A DNA stretch of 35,926 nucleotides. It comes from Candidatus Eisenbacteria bacterium. GTDB taxonomy: Bacteria; Eisenbacteria; RBG-16-71-46; CAIMUX01; VGJL01. Positions 17,301-25,244 of the stretch are shown here, one piece after another; position 1 is the first letter of the stretch, and every line of letters begins with the position of its first letter. A program made the translations under genes and the position numbers. The notes beneath the pieces are model-generated. The model did no database searches, was not told the origin of the DNA, and was given only the letters and a program-made list of their open reading frames with translations. The stretch spans positions 1 through 35,926 of the forward strand of contig VGJL01000011.1 in the NCBI GenBank assembly GCA_016867495.1. The letters run 5' to 3'.

Positions 17301-17535
17301 CGGCCTGCCGGCGGCGGCGCGCAGGGTGGCGACGAAGCGCGGCGATTGGATGCTCTTTCTCACGATCGAGGACGAGAGCGGGCTCGCCGAGTGCACGCTC
17401 TTCCCGGATGCCTATCGCGCCTACGGACACCTGGCGCATCAGGCGGATGGACGCCTCCTGTGGGTGGACGGCCCGGTCGAGGCGCCCTACGGCGCCCCGA
17501 GCTTGAGCGTCGAGCGCATGGGGCTGCTCGGCTGA
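14335..17535 (+). CDS. dnaE2: DnaE-type DNA polymerase III alpha subunit, error-prone (DnaE2-like)
   Basis: C-family DNA polymerase of 1066 residues, the size of DnaE2/ImuC or short DnaE paralogues rather than the roughly 1160 of replicative DnaE1. The catalytic aspartates are present in PDLDIDL (Asp393, 395, 397) and VKIDLLG (Asp546). GRGSGASSLVAYLLGI, SYAFCKAHASGYGALAYQTA and the C-terminal OB fold (ECTLFPDAY) are typical. The N-terminal PHP domain is degenerate: the usual HSxYS reads RSAYS, so the metal site is probably lost. No ribosome site precedes the ATG, in keeping with a leaderless mRNA. A LexA-like box in the promoter supports a damage-induced role. ImuA and ImuB are not in the window. 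It could instead be a second DnaE of another subgroup. Confidence 0.85.
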   Translation: MPLRNDARRGPGPTPVPLIVRSAYSLGRGTALPGDLVSQAVALGYDTLALTDRDNLYAALPFLRACSAAGLRPILGAEVTGGGGRPHDSREPPRGMERGACSAPISAVLLARNASGYRSLCRILTARHLAADFDLAERVAAEREGLTVLVRHPALLERLHPSLPAGALYGAIVRPGSRMEEDLMRRAAARVGRPLAGTIDVYFRSAEEHETHRLLTAVRELELVGRLAGDRCAGPERHLISPPSFSSLFADEVVLLAAAREIALSCVFGPGDLPPPGSLFPKLPLGPDEAVFDRLHRMAHEGLRRRYRKVTRAVSGRLAWELEQIDTMGFSDYFVVVGEICASARARGIPTVGRGSGASSLVAYLLGITNVDPLRYGLTFERFLHRLRRDLPDLDIDLCWRRRDEVIAHVYQTYGADRVAMISTHNHYQPRGAFREAARAFGLASEEIERLSRAIPGHARGPLEQAIASTALGRRIDLMEPPLPDLIAASEKLLGLPHTLGIHCGGIVIGPGRLDDWVPLERATKGIVVTQYEMHGVEGVGLVKIDLLGNRALSTIAGTLETIAAAGERPPALDLLPDPDGPTGEILSQGDAIGLFQIESPGMRNLLKMLGTRDLEGTIAALSLIRPGPAGSGMKERFIRRFRGLEQTSYLHPSLVPLLERTYGVLLYEEDVICVASAIGGFDRAMGDLMRRAIGGAMAVAVDPSLGERPSPRGERRDEDPWAGRTMREIENRFVASAVGNGIEPDVAVRVWGELARFGSYAFCKAHASGYGALAYQTAYLKAHHPGPFYAALLNNHQGIYPLRVYVEDARRHGIRPAPPCVHRSAIEWTWDGAELRCALGLIRGISRRLLGRIIEERSRRRFESLDDFLARAGPAIPEAESLILCGALDDVGAGPRPAKLWRVRCLARDGARRPATDTLRLEGTGASGPSPWREFDLAERVESELAVLGIAISDHPVRILRGRAEREGKLPMATPAAQIGGGQRARLIGLPAAARRVATKRGDWMLFLTIEDESGLAECTLFPDAYRAYGHLAHQADGRLLWVDGPVEAPYGAPSLSVERMGLLG

Positions 17536-17543
17536 AACGCGGC

Positions 17544-17567
17544 GGGGGCGCCACCCATCGCGCCCCC
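17544..17567. terminator. GC-rich hairpin between convergent genes
   Basis: GGGGGCGC and GCGCCCCC form a perfect 8-bp stem around an 8-base loop between the polymerase stop and the end of the convergent secreted-protein gene. A second palindrome, CCGAGGGCCCTCGG, lies at 17577-17590. Neither has a clear U-tract, so a bidirectional terminator is only likely. Confidence 0.5.
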
Positions 17568-17598
17568 TCGAATGGCCCGAGGGCCCTCGGAACCTCTT

Positions 17599-20500
17599 CT
17601 AGCGGATCCTCAGAAGCTTGAGCTGGCGTTGCTGGCCGCTCGGGCCATGGGTCAGACGGGCGTGGTAGCAGCCGCTCGCGACCGGGTGGCCGGCGTCGTC
17701 GAGGCCGTCCCAATCCCACTGTCCGGAGGCGGGATGGGGCCCCGCGCGATCGAGGACCGTTCGCACAAGCCGCCCGGCGAGGTCATAGATGGAGAGGCGG
17801 ACGGGTCCGCCGGGAGGAGAGGACCAGGAGAGCGAGACCGACGACCTGAAAGGATTGCCGGCGGCGCGCAGCGCGAGCGACGCGCGCCTCATCGTCAGAG
17901 AACCGTTCCATGGCCCCGCGAGCTCGCCCCTCTCGTCCTCGATCCAGTAGGCGTACGACGCGCCCGGGCGGACGGAGCGATCCGCGAACTCGTACTCCCC
18001 CTCGCCCTCGCCGAGGGGGCCGACCGCGTCCACCGTGAGGAGCTCGGCCGCGGCGGACGGTCTCTCCGCTGGAGCCGCGGCGACCGTCTCCTCCCGCCAG
18101 ATCCTGTAGAAGGAGCCGAGGCGGTCGCGGGGCACGGCCCACCTGATGACCAGCGCTCCACCCTCCTCCGAGATCTCCCAGGACTGCAGGGCAACCGGCG
18201 TAGGCGACCCATCGTAGCGCCATCCCACTGTACGGATCCGGGCATCCCAGCTCCGCCCCTCGCGGCTGTCCGCAAAGGCGAAGCGGATCCTGTAGGCGTC
18301 CACGGCCACGTCGCCTGGGAGAGTCGCGATCGCGCCGCCGAGGGAAGTGACGCAATAGGGCGGGCCGATGGGGCTGGCCGTCGACGTGAAGCGCTGCGCC
18401 ATGACCCGCGTCGAGTCCCTCGAGGTGTCCCAGTAGACCACGACGAATCGGCCGTCATGGGCCATGTCGACGCGGGGGTACTTGAGGCCCGGGGTTCCGA
18501 CGGCAAGGCTGAAGGGGTAGTACTCCTCCGCCTGCGAACGCGAGTCCTTGCTGCTGGGGAGCGAGACGAGGACTCCTGCGACCCCTCCTCCCGCGAATGG
18601 ATCCTGATCCCAGACGGCCACGTAGCGATCGGACTTGGCCGATACATCCGGATTCGTCTGGATCACGGGGGTGTCGTCCTCGAGGGGGCTCAGGAGCACA
18701 TTGCGCTGGATCTTCCTCCCGGCGGGGCCGAGGCGCTGCGCATAGACGTCGTAGTTGCCGCGGCGATCGTCAAGCCAGACGACGACCGTCTCGCGCCCCG
18801 GTCCGGTCGAGATCGCAGGGCTCGCCTGCGAGGCTCCTTGGTAGGGGGGATCCGGCACGCGGATAGTATCGCCGACCGTGGTTCCGCCCGACTCGTAGCG
18901 CCGCACAAAGACGTCTCCATCCAGATCCTGGCAAGTGTCGAACCAGGCGAGGAAGTAGCCGCCGCCCGGGATCGGGGAGAAGGACGGCGAGCTCTGCGCG
19001 CTCCCCGAGAACTGGACGCCGTTGGCCGGAAGAAGCTCGATGTTGTTGTTCAGGGAGCCGCCGGCAGGATCGTAAGCCTGGTAGAAGAGCTTGGAGGAGC
19101 CGCCCGGCCGGATCACGGTCCACGCGGCGACGGCGTAGCCGTCATCGGTGAAGACGGCCGCCGGACGATTGCGCAGCAGGTCGCGGAGATTGGTCGCGGG
19201 CGCGCTGACCGCCCCTCCGGGCGCGTCGCTGATGCGGAAGGAGCTTCCGCTAGGTTCTCCCTCCAGGTCGAAGAACGCGCCGTAGATTCCGAGGTTTCCT
19301 GAGCGGAAGTCCTCCCAGACGAGGATGCCTCCCGATCCGGCGCTCGTCGCGATCTCCGGCAGGATCTGGCTCGCCGTCCCGGTCGCCTCCTTGATGAGTC
19401 GCGGCGCGCCGCCCGGCGCGCCCGTGGCGTCGAGCGGAAGATGATAGACGAGGTCCCCTCCCGTCCTGCCGTCGTCCCAGAGCGCCCGGCCCCCGCCCCC
19501 TTCCCTTCCAACCAGGGCGAGGTGACGCGGTATGACCACTTGCCCCGGAGGAGGCTGGGGATCGTCGACGACCACGAAGGGGAGCTCGACTTGGTCCGGA
19601 AGACGGATCTGGCGGGCATGGATCCGGGAGCGATTCCCCTCTCCGGCAAGCCATCCGACAAGGACATGGTCGGCATCGGTCGCGACGATCTCGGAGCTGC
19701 GCGGAGATATCGTCTCCGCGTGCGGGGCGATCGTGAACGGAGGCGAAGCCAGACTCAGATCGGGCAAGAGCGTAACCCCGTGAAGATTGACTTCCGATCC
19801 AAGGTACTCCGACCAGGACACGAAGAAGCCGGTAGAGACGACGGCGATCGTGGGCTCCTTCTGCGAGGCCAGGGGATTCGGATGGATCTGCTTCGCGTCG
19901 CCCGGCAATCCGCCTTCCGCTGTGATTGCGCGCGCCAGCACCTGGGGAGGCCCCGGCGATTCCTGACACCAGACCGCCGCCCATCCGGTGGCCGAAGGCG
20001 CGATGCGGCAGCCGTCCTGCACCCTCTCCGTTCCCCGGCCAAGAAGGAAGTTTCCCCCCACGCGCTGAGGCGACAGGTCGAGGACCTGGGCGTAGATGCG
20101 GCTCGACGGCGATCGCCCCTCTGTCCAGGCCACGAGCGCCCGGTCTCCGGAAACGGAGACGCGCGGCGAATGGGGGATGTCGGGACGCGACTCGTTGACC
20201 GTGATGGGGCCGGACAGGATGCCATCGACAGTCGTGACAAGGGCACGGATCCTCCACCTCTGCGATCGTTCCTCGCACCAGACGACGAGCGATCGACCGT
20301 CGCCGAGGGAGGCGAGATCGGGCGTCTCGACCGAGCTGGGGCTCATCTCCAGACGGAACAGGCCAAGGCCGTCGGTCAGAGGGATGGCCGGCGCCAGCGT
20401 GTCGTCCTCCGCATCGAAGGTCCCGACCCAGATCGAGGGGTATCCGGTGCGGTAGTCTACCCAGGCGGCGGTCCAAGAGCCATCGGAGTGCAGGGCCGCG

Positions 20501-20640
20501 CGAGGGTGCTGCTGGTATTCCTGGCCGGTGGTCTCCGCGTGCGCGCGCCACTCGTCGGTAGAGGAGGAGGCGGTCGGCGGCCAGAGGAGAAGGCCGGCCG
20601 CCACGATCGAAAGGGCCAACGACGTTCTTGCCGCTTGCAC
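17599..20640 (-). CDS. Large secreted beta-propeller-like protein with FlgD/T9SS-type C-terminal domain
   Basis: A 1013-residue exported protein. The start is the GTG at 20640, preceded by CCGGAGGAACC, and gives a signal peptide (TSLALSIVAAGLLLWPPTASS). The body consists of about a dozen repeated blade-like units with the recurring pattern of a small-residue strand, then VAWxDxR or VVWxEDxR (for example AAWVDYRTG, LVWEDFRSGN, VVWLDDRRGNYDVYAQR). After an FN3-like module comes a C-terminal Ig domain of the FlgD/T9SS type A class (GNPFRSSVSLSW, LSIYDLAGRLVRT, GLDDAGHPVASGCYHARL). The C-terminal domain marks it as probable cargo for the PorU/PorV-type route encoded further on. The ligand or enzymatic role is unknown. 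Open frame upstream of the GTG includes the promoter and is not coding. Confidence 0.85.
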   Translation of the reverse strand: MQAARTSLALSIVAAGLLLWPPTASSSTDEWRAHAETTGQEYQQHPRAALHSDGSWTAAWVDYRTGYPSIWVGTFDAEDDTLAPAIPLTDGLGLFRLEMSPSSVETPDLASLGDGRSLVVWCEERSQRWRIRALVTTVDGILSGPITVNESRPDIPHSPRVSVSGDRALVAWTEGRSPSSRIYAQVLDLSPQRVGGNFLLGRGTERVQDGCRIAPSATGWAAVWCQESPGPPQVLARAITAEGGLPGDAKQIHPNPLASQKEPTIAVVSTGFFVSWSEYLGSEVNLHGVTLLPDLSLASPPFTIAPHAETISPRSSEIVATDADHVLVGWLAGEGNRSRIHARQIRLPDQVELPFVVVDDPQPPPGQVVIPRHLALVGREGGGGRALWDDGRTGGDLVYHLPLDATGAPGGAPRLIKEATGTASQILPEIATSAGSGGILVWEDFRSGNLGIYGAFFDLEGEPSGSSFRISDAPGGAVSAPATNLRDLLRNRPAAVFTDDGYAVAAWTVIRPGGSSKLFYQAYDPAGGSLNNNIELLPANGVQFSGSAQSSPSFSPIPGGGYFLAWFDTCQDLDGDVFVRRYESGGTTVGDTIRVPDPPYQGASQASPAISTGPGRETVVVWLDDRRGNYDVYAQRLGPAGRKIQRNVLLSPLEDDTPVIQTNPDVSAKSDRYVAVWDQDPFAGGGVAGVLVSLPSSKDSRSQAEEYYPFSLAVGTPGLKYPRVDMAHDGRFVVVYWDTSRDSTRVMAQRFTSTASPIGPPYCVTSLGGAIATLPGDVAVDAYRIRFAFADSREGRSWDARIRTVGWRYDGSPTPVALQSWEISEEGGALVIRWAVPRDRLGSFYRIWREETVAAAPAERPSAAAELLTVDAVGPLGEGEGEYEFADRSVRPGASYAYWIEDERGELAGPWNGSLTMRRASLALRAAGNPFRSSVSLSWSSPPGGPVRLSIYDLAGRLVRTVLDRAGPHPASGQWDWDGLDDAGHPVASGCYHARLTHGPSGQQRQLKLLRIR

Positions 20641-20734
20641 GGTTCCTCCGGAAGTGCTGATCCCGCACCATCGGCGGGGAACCAACCCCATCTCTTTGGC
20701 GGACCGCAGCCGTGGCTCCGATCCGGCTCGACTC

Positions 20735-20764
20735 AGTCTAGGCGCGTCTGGCCGCGCCTGACAA
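20735..20764 (-). promoter_or_regulatory. Promoter of the secreted propeller-like gene
   Basis: On the minus strand TTGTCA (-35, 20764-20759), an 18-base spacer and TAGACT (-10, 20740-20735). The expected leader is about 90 bases to the GTG at 20640. Confidence 0.65.
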
Positions 20765-20785
20765 GCGACGTCTAGACGCGCCGAG
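20738..20785. repeat. Inverted repeat overlapping the promoter
   Basis: CTAGGCGCGTCT (20738-20749) and AGACGCGCCGAG (20774-20785) are inverted copies with one mismatch, 24 bases apart. They bracket the -35 element, and the left arm enters the -10, which is the geometry of an operator. Confidence 0.5.
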
Positions 20786-20888
20786 CCGAGCCTGAGAGGC
20801 AGGGCGGGCGGCGATGCAGGGCGCCTCCACGATTCAGGCCGGCCGGGCGGCTGCGGCAAGCGAGAGTCGCCGCCACAAGGGGACCGCC

Positions 20889-21350
20889 CTATGCCGAGGG
20901 GGGATCGGATGGCCGTCGAGCGCGGATGTAGTCGTCGAGGATGCGACGATGATCGAAGCAGAGCGGATCGGGCAGGTCAGCGAGAGGGAAGAGGGCGGTC
21001 TCCGCCGCGTCGTCTCCCGCTCGAGGATCGCCGCGCCCCGAAGCGACGAAGACCGTCGTGATCGTGTGACGCCGCGGATCGCGGCGGGGATCCGAGTAGG
21101 TGTGGAACTGCTCCAGATGCTCGATCACGATCGCCGTCTCCTCCTCGATCTCCCTCCGGCATGCGTCCTCGAGCGACTCGCCCGCCTCGACGAAACCGCC
21201 CGGGAGGGCCCAGCCGATCGGCGGGTAGCGCCTGCGGACCAGCAGGACTCTCCGCCCCGGGAAGAGCAGAATCGCGTCCGCGGTGCAGCGCGGGAACCGG
21301 GAAGGAGGCAGCGGGGCGCCGCACGAGGGACAGCTCTCTGCGGTCTCCAC
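20889..21350 (-). CDS. Nudix hydrolase with partial N-terminal zinc ribbon
   Basis: Hydrolase of nucleoside diphosphates linked to another moiety. The Nudix box spans residues 52-74: Gly52, Glu58, and REIEEETAI carrying the metal-binding glutamates; the usual glycine near its end is Ala73. Cys7, Cys10 and Cys22 at the N-terminus resemble part of a zinc ribbon, as in NudC-like or ADP-ribose pyrophosphatase-like members. The protein has 153 residues. The GTG start shares its first G with the last base of the pyrE stop (TAGTG), so translation is coupled to pyrE. Pairing with a pyrimidine gene suggests nucleotide or nucleotide-sugar clean-up, but the substrate cannot be told. Confidence 0.88.
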   Translation of the reverse strand: METAESCPSCGAPLPPSRFPRCTADAILLFPGRRVLLVRRRYPPIGWALPGGFVEAGESLEDACRREIEEETAIVIEHLEQFHTYSDPRRDPRRHTITTVFVASGRGDPRAGDDAAETALFPLADLPDPLCFDHRRILDDYIRARRPSDPPSA

Positions 21351-21934
21351 TAGATTCCCCTGACCTCGGCTGCCTGGAGGATCTCTCCCACGCGGAAGAC
21401 GGCGTAGAAGTCGAGTCCCGCCTCACGAAAGAGCTGCGGTCCTCCTTCCTCCCGGTCGACCAGCGCGAGCGCCATGACCGGGAGCGCCCCGGCCGCCCGG
21501 ACCGCATCGAGCGATCGCATGAGGGATCCGCCGCGTGTCACGACATCGTCGAGGATCGCGACCCGCGCGCCCTCGGGGCAATGTCCTTCGATTTGTCGGC
21601 CGGCTCCGTGATCCTTGGGCGCCCCACGGACCAGGAATCCCTGCATCGTCTCCCCCCGCGCGCGCGCGTCGAGCATGAGCCCGGCGACCAGGGGATCGGC
21701 GCCGAGAGTCGGCCCGCCGACCGCGGCCACGCGCGCCTCCGAGATCCGGGGAGCCAGGAGAGCGCAGGCCGCCACCAGCCCGTCGGGATCGAGGGTCGTC
21801 CGTCGAAGGTCGATGTAGTAGTCGCTCCATGCGCCGCTGGCCAGTTGAAAACGACCGCGCCGGAAGGATTGGCGCAGTATGATCTCCATCAGCCGCGAGC
21901 GAGGGTCATCCGTTGGGGGCGGGGAGTTCGGCAT
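21350..21934 (-). CDS. pyrE: Orotate phosphoribosyltransferase
   Basis: Fifth step of de novo pyrimidine synthesis: orotate plus PRPP gives OMP. The 194-residue protein has the family's SDYYIDLR near residue 38, the catalytic-loop segment LVRGAPKDHG near 101, and the PRPP-binding motif VAILDDVVTRGGS near 125. The ATG at 21934 has no ribosome site, and the predicted -10 ends six bases before it, so the mRNA is probably leaderless. The stop overlaps the Nudix start by one base. No other pyr genes lie nearby. Confidence 0.93.
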   Translation of the reverse strand: MPNSPPPTDDPRSRLMEIILRQSFRRGRFQLASGAWSDYYIDLRRTTLDPDGLVAACALLAPRISEARVAAVGGPTLGADPLVAGLMLDARARGETMQGFLVRGAPKDHGAGRQIEGHCPEGARVAILDDVVTRGGSLMRSLDAVRAAGALPVMALALVDREEGGPQLFREAGLDFYAVFRVGEILQAAEVRGI

Positions 21935-21940
21935 GGGCGC

Positions 21941-21969
21941 AGTCTAGGCGTTGCGGGTGGCCGGCACAA
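21941..21969 (-). promoter_or_regulatory. Leaderless promoter of pyrE
   Basis: On the minus strand TTGTGC (-35, 21969-21964), a 17-base spacer and TAGACT (-10, 21946-21941), then six bases and the ATG. The geometry is the same as at the polymerase gene. Confidence 0.6.
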
Positions 21970-22072
21970 GTGGCCCGGAGCAAAGAGGCGGGGGGCGCCA
22001 CGGAACCCCGGCGCAGCGCCCCCTGCACGGAACGGTGGTAGGAAGCCCCCGTCCCATCTGTCTATGCCTTGA

Positions 22073-22615
22073 CTATCCTCTGCCGTGCGGGTCGTTCTGC
22101 TCGGCCGGCTCGCTGCCGCCGCCGGAGCCGGGCTCTGCGGATCCGCCCCTGCCATCGGGAAGCTCCCCCTCGCCGATGGGGGGCGTCGTCGAAGGCGCGA
22201 AGGTGAAGCTGCAGCTCTCGCCCATCGCGCTCTCATTGCCGCTCAGGTCGACAGCGGAGACGCGCAGGGTAAAGGCGGTGCCCTGCGTTGCCGCCATCGT
22301 CATCTTGGGGCCCGCGAGCAGTCCGGCGCCCGAGACGCAGACATACGCGCTCATCCGCGCGGGATCGGGCTCATAGCGGTAGACTCGGTAGCCGGCGAGG
22401 TCCGGCTCGCTGTTCGCGTTCCAGCGGATGGCGAACTTGCCGTCCATCTGCCACATGAGCTGCGTCCCGGCCGGCGGCACGGGCGGAGCAGTGTCCATGA
22501 CGACAGGATCCATGACGCTGGATCGATCGTCGGATCCGCACCCCGCGATCGACAGCACCAGGGCCATCGCCAGTCCCGCCAGGGACAAACCCGCAAGATA
22601 ACGATGCTCGCGCAT
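22073..22615 (-). CDS. Lipoprotein with a fibronectin type III-like domain
   Basis: A 180-residue lipoprotein. The start is the ATG at 22615, eight bases after AAGGAGG; open frame upstream of it is not coding. The signal peptide ends in LSIAGC, a lipobox with the acylated Cys followed by GSDD, so the protein sits on the inner or outer membrane; the Asp at +3 does not settle which. A single FN3-like domain covers about 45-135 (FAIRWNANSEPDLAGYRVYR, then FTLRVSAVDLSGNES). The C-terminal 40 residues are Gly/Pro/Ser-rich and disordered. It is divergent from the M23-like gene. I see no enzymatic motif. Confidence 0.8.
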   Translation of the reverse strand: MREHRYLAGLSLAGLAMALVLSIAGCGSDDRSSVMDPVVMDTAPPVPPAGTQLMWQMDGKFAIRWNANSEPDLAGYRVYRYEPDPARMSAYVCVSGAGLLAGPKMTMAATQGTAFTLRVSAVDLSGNESAMGESCSFTFAPSTTPPIGEGELPDGRGGSAEPGSGGGSEPAEQNDPHGRG

Positions 22616-22967
22616 GAGAGGGGCCTCCTTCCAGTCTGTCTGTGGCCTGCTCCGGCCTGCCTGTCGCCGAAGCCGCACTCGCCCCGGCTGGCTGCAAGTG
22701 GCGTGCCGCGGAGGCCGCTGCTCGTGCCATCGCGACAGGCTCCGGCGCGAGGTAGAAAGAGGCCGTCGCAAGAGGGCGGTCAAAGCGGGTATCTTTCGGC
22801 AGTATCTCAGGAAACGGATTCTCGGGAGGCGGCGTTTGCTGAAGCGGCACGGACGGTCGAGGCGGTTCCTGCAAGAGGAGAGTGCAAAACCCGAGCCTCC
22901 CTCGAGGCCTCAGGCGCAGAATGCAATCGCGGGGCCATCGATTTGCACTTGGCAATGCGCACCGCTG
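22616..22967. other. Divergent intergenic region of about 350 bp
   Basis: This lies between the lipoprotein and M23-like genes. Both neighbouring frames stay open through it, which is common at this GC content. A weak plus-strand promoter (GTCAAA at 22779-22784, 18 bases, TATCTC at 22803-22808) is the best I can see, and I found no convincing minus-strand promoter. GGGAGG at 22824-22829 stands six bases before an in-frame TTG at 22836, an alternative start for the M23-like gene. Confidence 0.5.
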
Positions 22968-25232
22968 ATGGCGGCCCTCGCCGTCGGATGCGGGGTGGCC
23001 GGCGCCTCCCCAGCCGCGCTCCTGCGACCCCTTCCGGAGGCGATCAGTCCCTCGGCCACTCATGGAAGGATCGCGGGGGGGACCTTCCATCAGGGGATCG
23101 ATCTTTTGACCGGCGGGAGGGAACTGCCGGTTGCCGCGGCGTCGGACGGCGAGATCGTGCGTGCGCGGATCGGCGCATCCGGCCATGGGAAGGCCGTGCA
23201 CCTGCTTCTTCCTGACGGGCGAGAGATCCTCTATGGCCATCTGTCCTCCTTCATGCCGGCTTTGGAGGAGTCCTGCCGCGCGATGCAGTGGAGGTCGGGA
23301 CGCATGGAGATTGACTGGAGGCCGCCGGCAACCGCCTTCACCGTGCGCCGCGGAGAGTGGATCGGGCGGACGGGCCGGACCGCCGACGGCCGTTCGCTCT
23401 TGCATGTCGAGATGCGTCTGGGCGGCTCTCTGGTCGACCCGCTGCGCCACGGCTTTGCCTGGCCGGACACCTCACGGCCGCGCATCGGCGCGATCCGCTT
23501 CGTCCCGCTGGGACCCGACGCCCGGGTGGACGGGAGCCTGCGCGCCAAGTCGATCCAGCCTGCCGACGGGAGACGGTCGCTTCTGCCGGCGACCTCTCTC
23601 TGGGGGCCCATCGGAATCGAGTGCGAGAGCTGGGACGAGATCTCGGGACAGCGCACGCTGCCCGCCGCCGTTCTGTTGGATCTGGACGGCGCGCATCGCT
23701 TCACTCGGGACCTTGAAACCGAGATCGGCGAGATCGCCTGGATCTCCGAGCCGCCCGAGCCGGGCCCTTTCAGCGCGAGCGTTCAGCGGCTCTATGAAGA
23801 GGGGCGGGATCGACGCGGATGGCTGCAATGCGGAACGGAGCTGCCGGCCGGAGATCACGGGATTCGAGTCATCTGCCGCGATGCCCTGGGGAATGCCGAT
23901 ACTGCGGCCGTGGGGGTGAGGGTTCAGCCGAATCCGCGCGTCGACGAGTGGATGGCCCGTCCCCTGAGCAGGGGAGGGTGGGACATCGCCGTTCATCTGC
24001 GGACCCACGGGGGCGAAGACCTCGAGCGAACCAGATTGTGGGTTGATCTGACCGAGGATGGGCTTCGCTTCCCCATAAGGACGCTCCTCGGCCACATCGG
24101 TTCAGGGTGGTATCTGGGAGAGCTCTCAGCCGTGATCCCATCGGGAGCGATCGGACTGCGGGTGCGCGTGCACACTCCCGGTGGACTCGAAGTCTGGGGT
24201 CCCCCCCTGAGCCTTGCGCCCAGCGGGCTCTGCGCGACGGGCGCCGTGGGTCCGCCGGAGATCTCCGTCGCGCCGCGGTGGCTCATGGCGAGCTTCCGCG
24301 ACGCTTGCCTTTCCTATCGCGAGCCGGAGGCGGCCCTCCTCCTGCCTGGGCTGGTCGTGCCCTGCGCGCTCCTTGACGTCCCCGATCTCGGAGAAGCGGC
24401 TGTGTGGCGATTCGCCGGTGAAGGGCCCGCGACTGCGGGAGGGATCTCTCCGCGCTTCGTGCTGCGCGTCGAGGACGACACGCTGGAGTGGCGGCTTCCC
24501 GGCGTCGTCGCCGCGAACGACTGGGACGATCTTCTCTGGAGGAGCCCGGACGGCGCGTTCACCATGGAGGCCCATGCCGGCACCTTCCTCGGACCCGTCT
24601 GGCTGCAGTGGAAGGACGGCGAACCGGAGGAGGAAGGAGCGCGCCCGATCAAGGAGGCCATGCGCGGGCTTCCCCCCTCGGAAGAGCGGGAAACGCTCGC
24701 CCCGCGCAGCCGCCGACACGCGATCGAGCCGCGGGGGATCGATCTTGGCGGCCCCTTCCGGTTGAACCTGCGTCCGACCCTCCCGCCGGCGAGCCCCGAA
24801 GAGGCCCGGCGCCTTCTGGTGTTTGGCCGGTCGGAGACCGGTGGCCCATGGGAGGTGCGCGGCGGCGTCTGGACTGGGAGCGAGGTGGCCGTGGTCGTCG
24901 ATCAGCTCGAGGAGTGGATCCTCCTCGAGGATCGGACCGAGCCGTGGATCTACGCGATGGAGCCTTCGGATCTGGAGAGGCGCTCCCATCCGCTGAGCGG
25001 GATGAGCGCCCGGATCCGGGAGGACGGCTCCGGGGTTCTCCCGGGGGACGTCGAGGTTCGCCTGGATGGGCATCGCGTTCCGGCGAGCTGGAGTCCATGG
25101 TCGAGAGCCGTCTCCGTGGACCTTGCGGAGCCGCTCGCGCGCGGTCAACATCGATGGGACGTGCAGGTTACGGATCGTGCCGGCAACCGTGCCCGGCGAT
25201 CCGCGGCCTTTGTGGTGATCGCGGAACCGTAG
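22968..25232 (+). CDS. Secreted M23 (LytM)-like protein with Ig-like C-terminal half
   Basis: A LytM/peptidase M23 fold occupies residues 25-155. The zinc ligands are His41 and Asp45 (HQGID) and His146 (LLHVEM), and His91 sits in YGHLS. The first histidine of the family's HxH motif is Leu144, and an insert of about 25 residues follows YGHLS, so peptidoglycan cleavage is doubtful. The rest consists of beta-rich modules ending in an Ig-like domain (about 655-754, WDVQVTDRAGNRARRSAAF). A hydrophobic N-terminus (MAALAVGCGVAGASPAALL) suggests export. The start is uncertain: the ATG at 22968 has no ribosome site, while the TTG at 22836 has GGGAGG and would add 44 residues. accA begins 12 bases downstream. 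Confidence 0.72.
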   Translation: MAALAVGCGVAGASPAALLRPLPEAISPSATHGRIAGGTFHQGIDLLTGGRELPVAAASDGEIVRARIGASGHGKAVHLLLPDGREILYGHLSSFMPALEESCRAMQWRSGRMEIDWRPPATAFTVRRGEWIGRTGRTADGRSLLHVEMRLGGSLVDPLRHGFAWPDTSRPRIGAIRFVPLGPDARVDGSLRAKSIQPADGRRSLLPATSLWGPIGIECESWDEISGQRTLPAAVLLDLDGAHRFTRDLETEIGEIAWISEPPEPGPFSASVQRLYEEGRDRRGWLQCGTELPAGDHGIRVICRDALGNADTAAVGVRVQPNPRVDEWMARPLSRGGWDIAVHLRTHGGEDLERTRLWVDLTEDGLRFPIRTLLGHIGSGWYLGELSAVIPSGAIGLRVRVHTPGGLEVWGPPLSLAPSGLCATGAVGPPEISVAPRWLMASFRDACLSYREPEAALLLPGLVVPCALLDVPDLGEAAVWRFAGEGPATAGGISPRFVLRVEDDTLEWRLPGVVAANDWDDLLWRSPDGAFTMEAHAGTFLGPVWLQWKDGEPEEEGARPIKEAMRGLPPSEERETLAPRSRRHAIEPRGIDLGGPFRLNLRPTLPPASPEEARRLLVFGRSETGGPWEVRGGVWTGSEVAVVVDQLEEWILLEDRTEPWIYAMEPSDLERRSHPLSGMSARIREDGSGVLPGDVEVRLDGHRVPASWSPWSRAVSVDLAEPLARGQHRWDVQVTDRAGNRARRSAAFVVIAEP

Positions 25233-25244
25233 CCCGGAGGAGCG

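Noticed and set aside
17572-19302. A 576-codon plus-strand frame opposite the secreted propeller-like protein
   Set aside because: No domain or ribosome site; the minus-strand product has a signal peptide, blades and an FlgD-type end.
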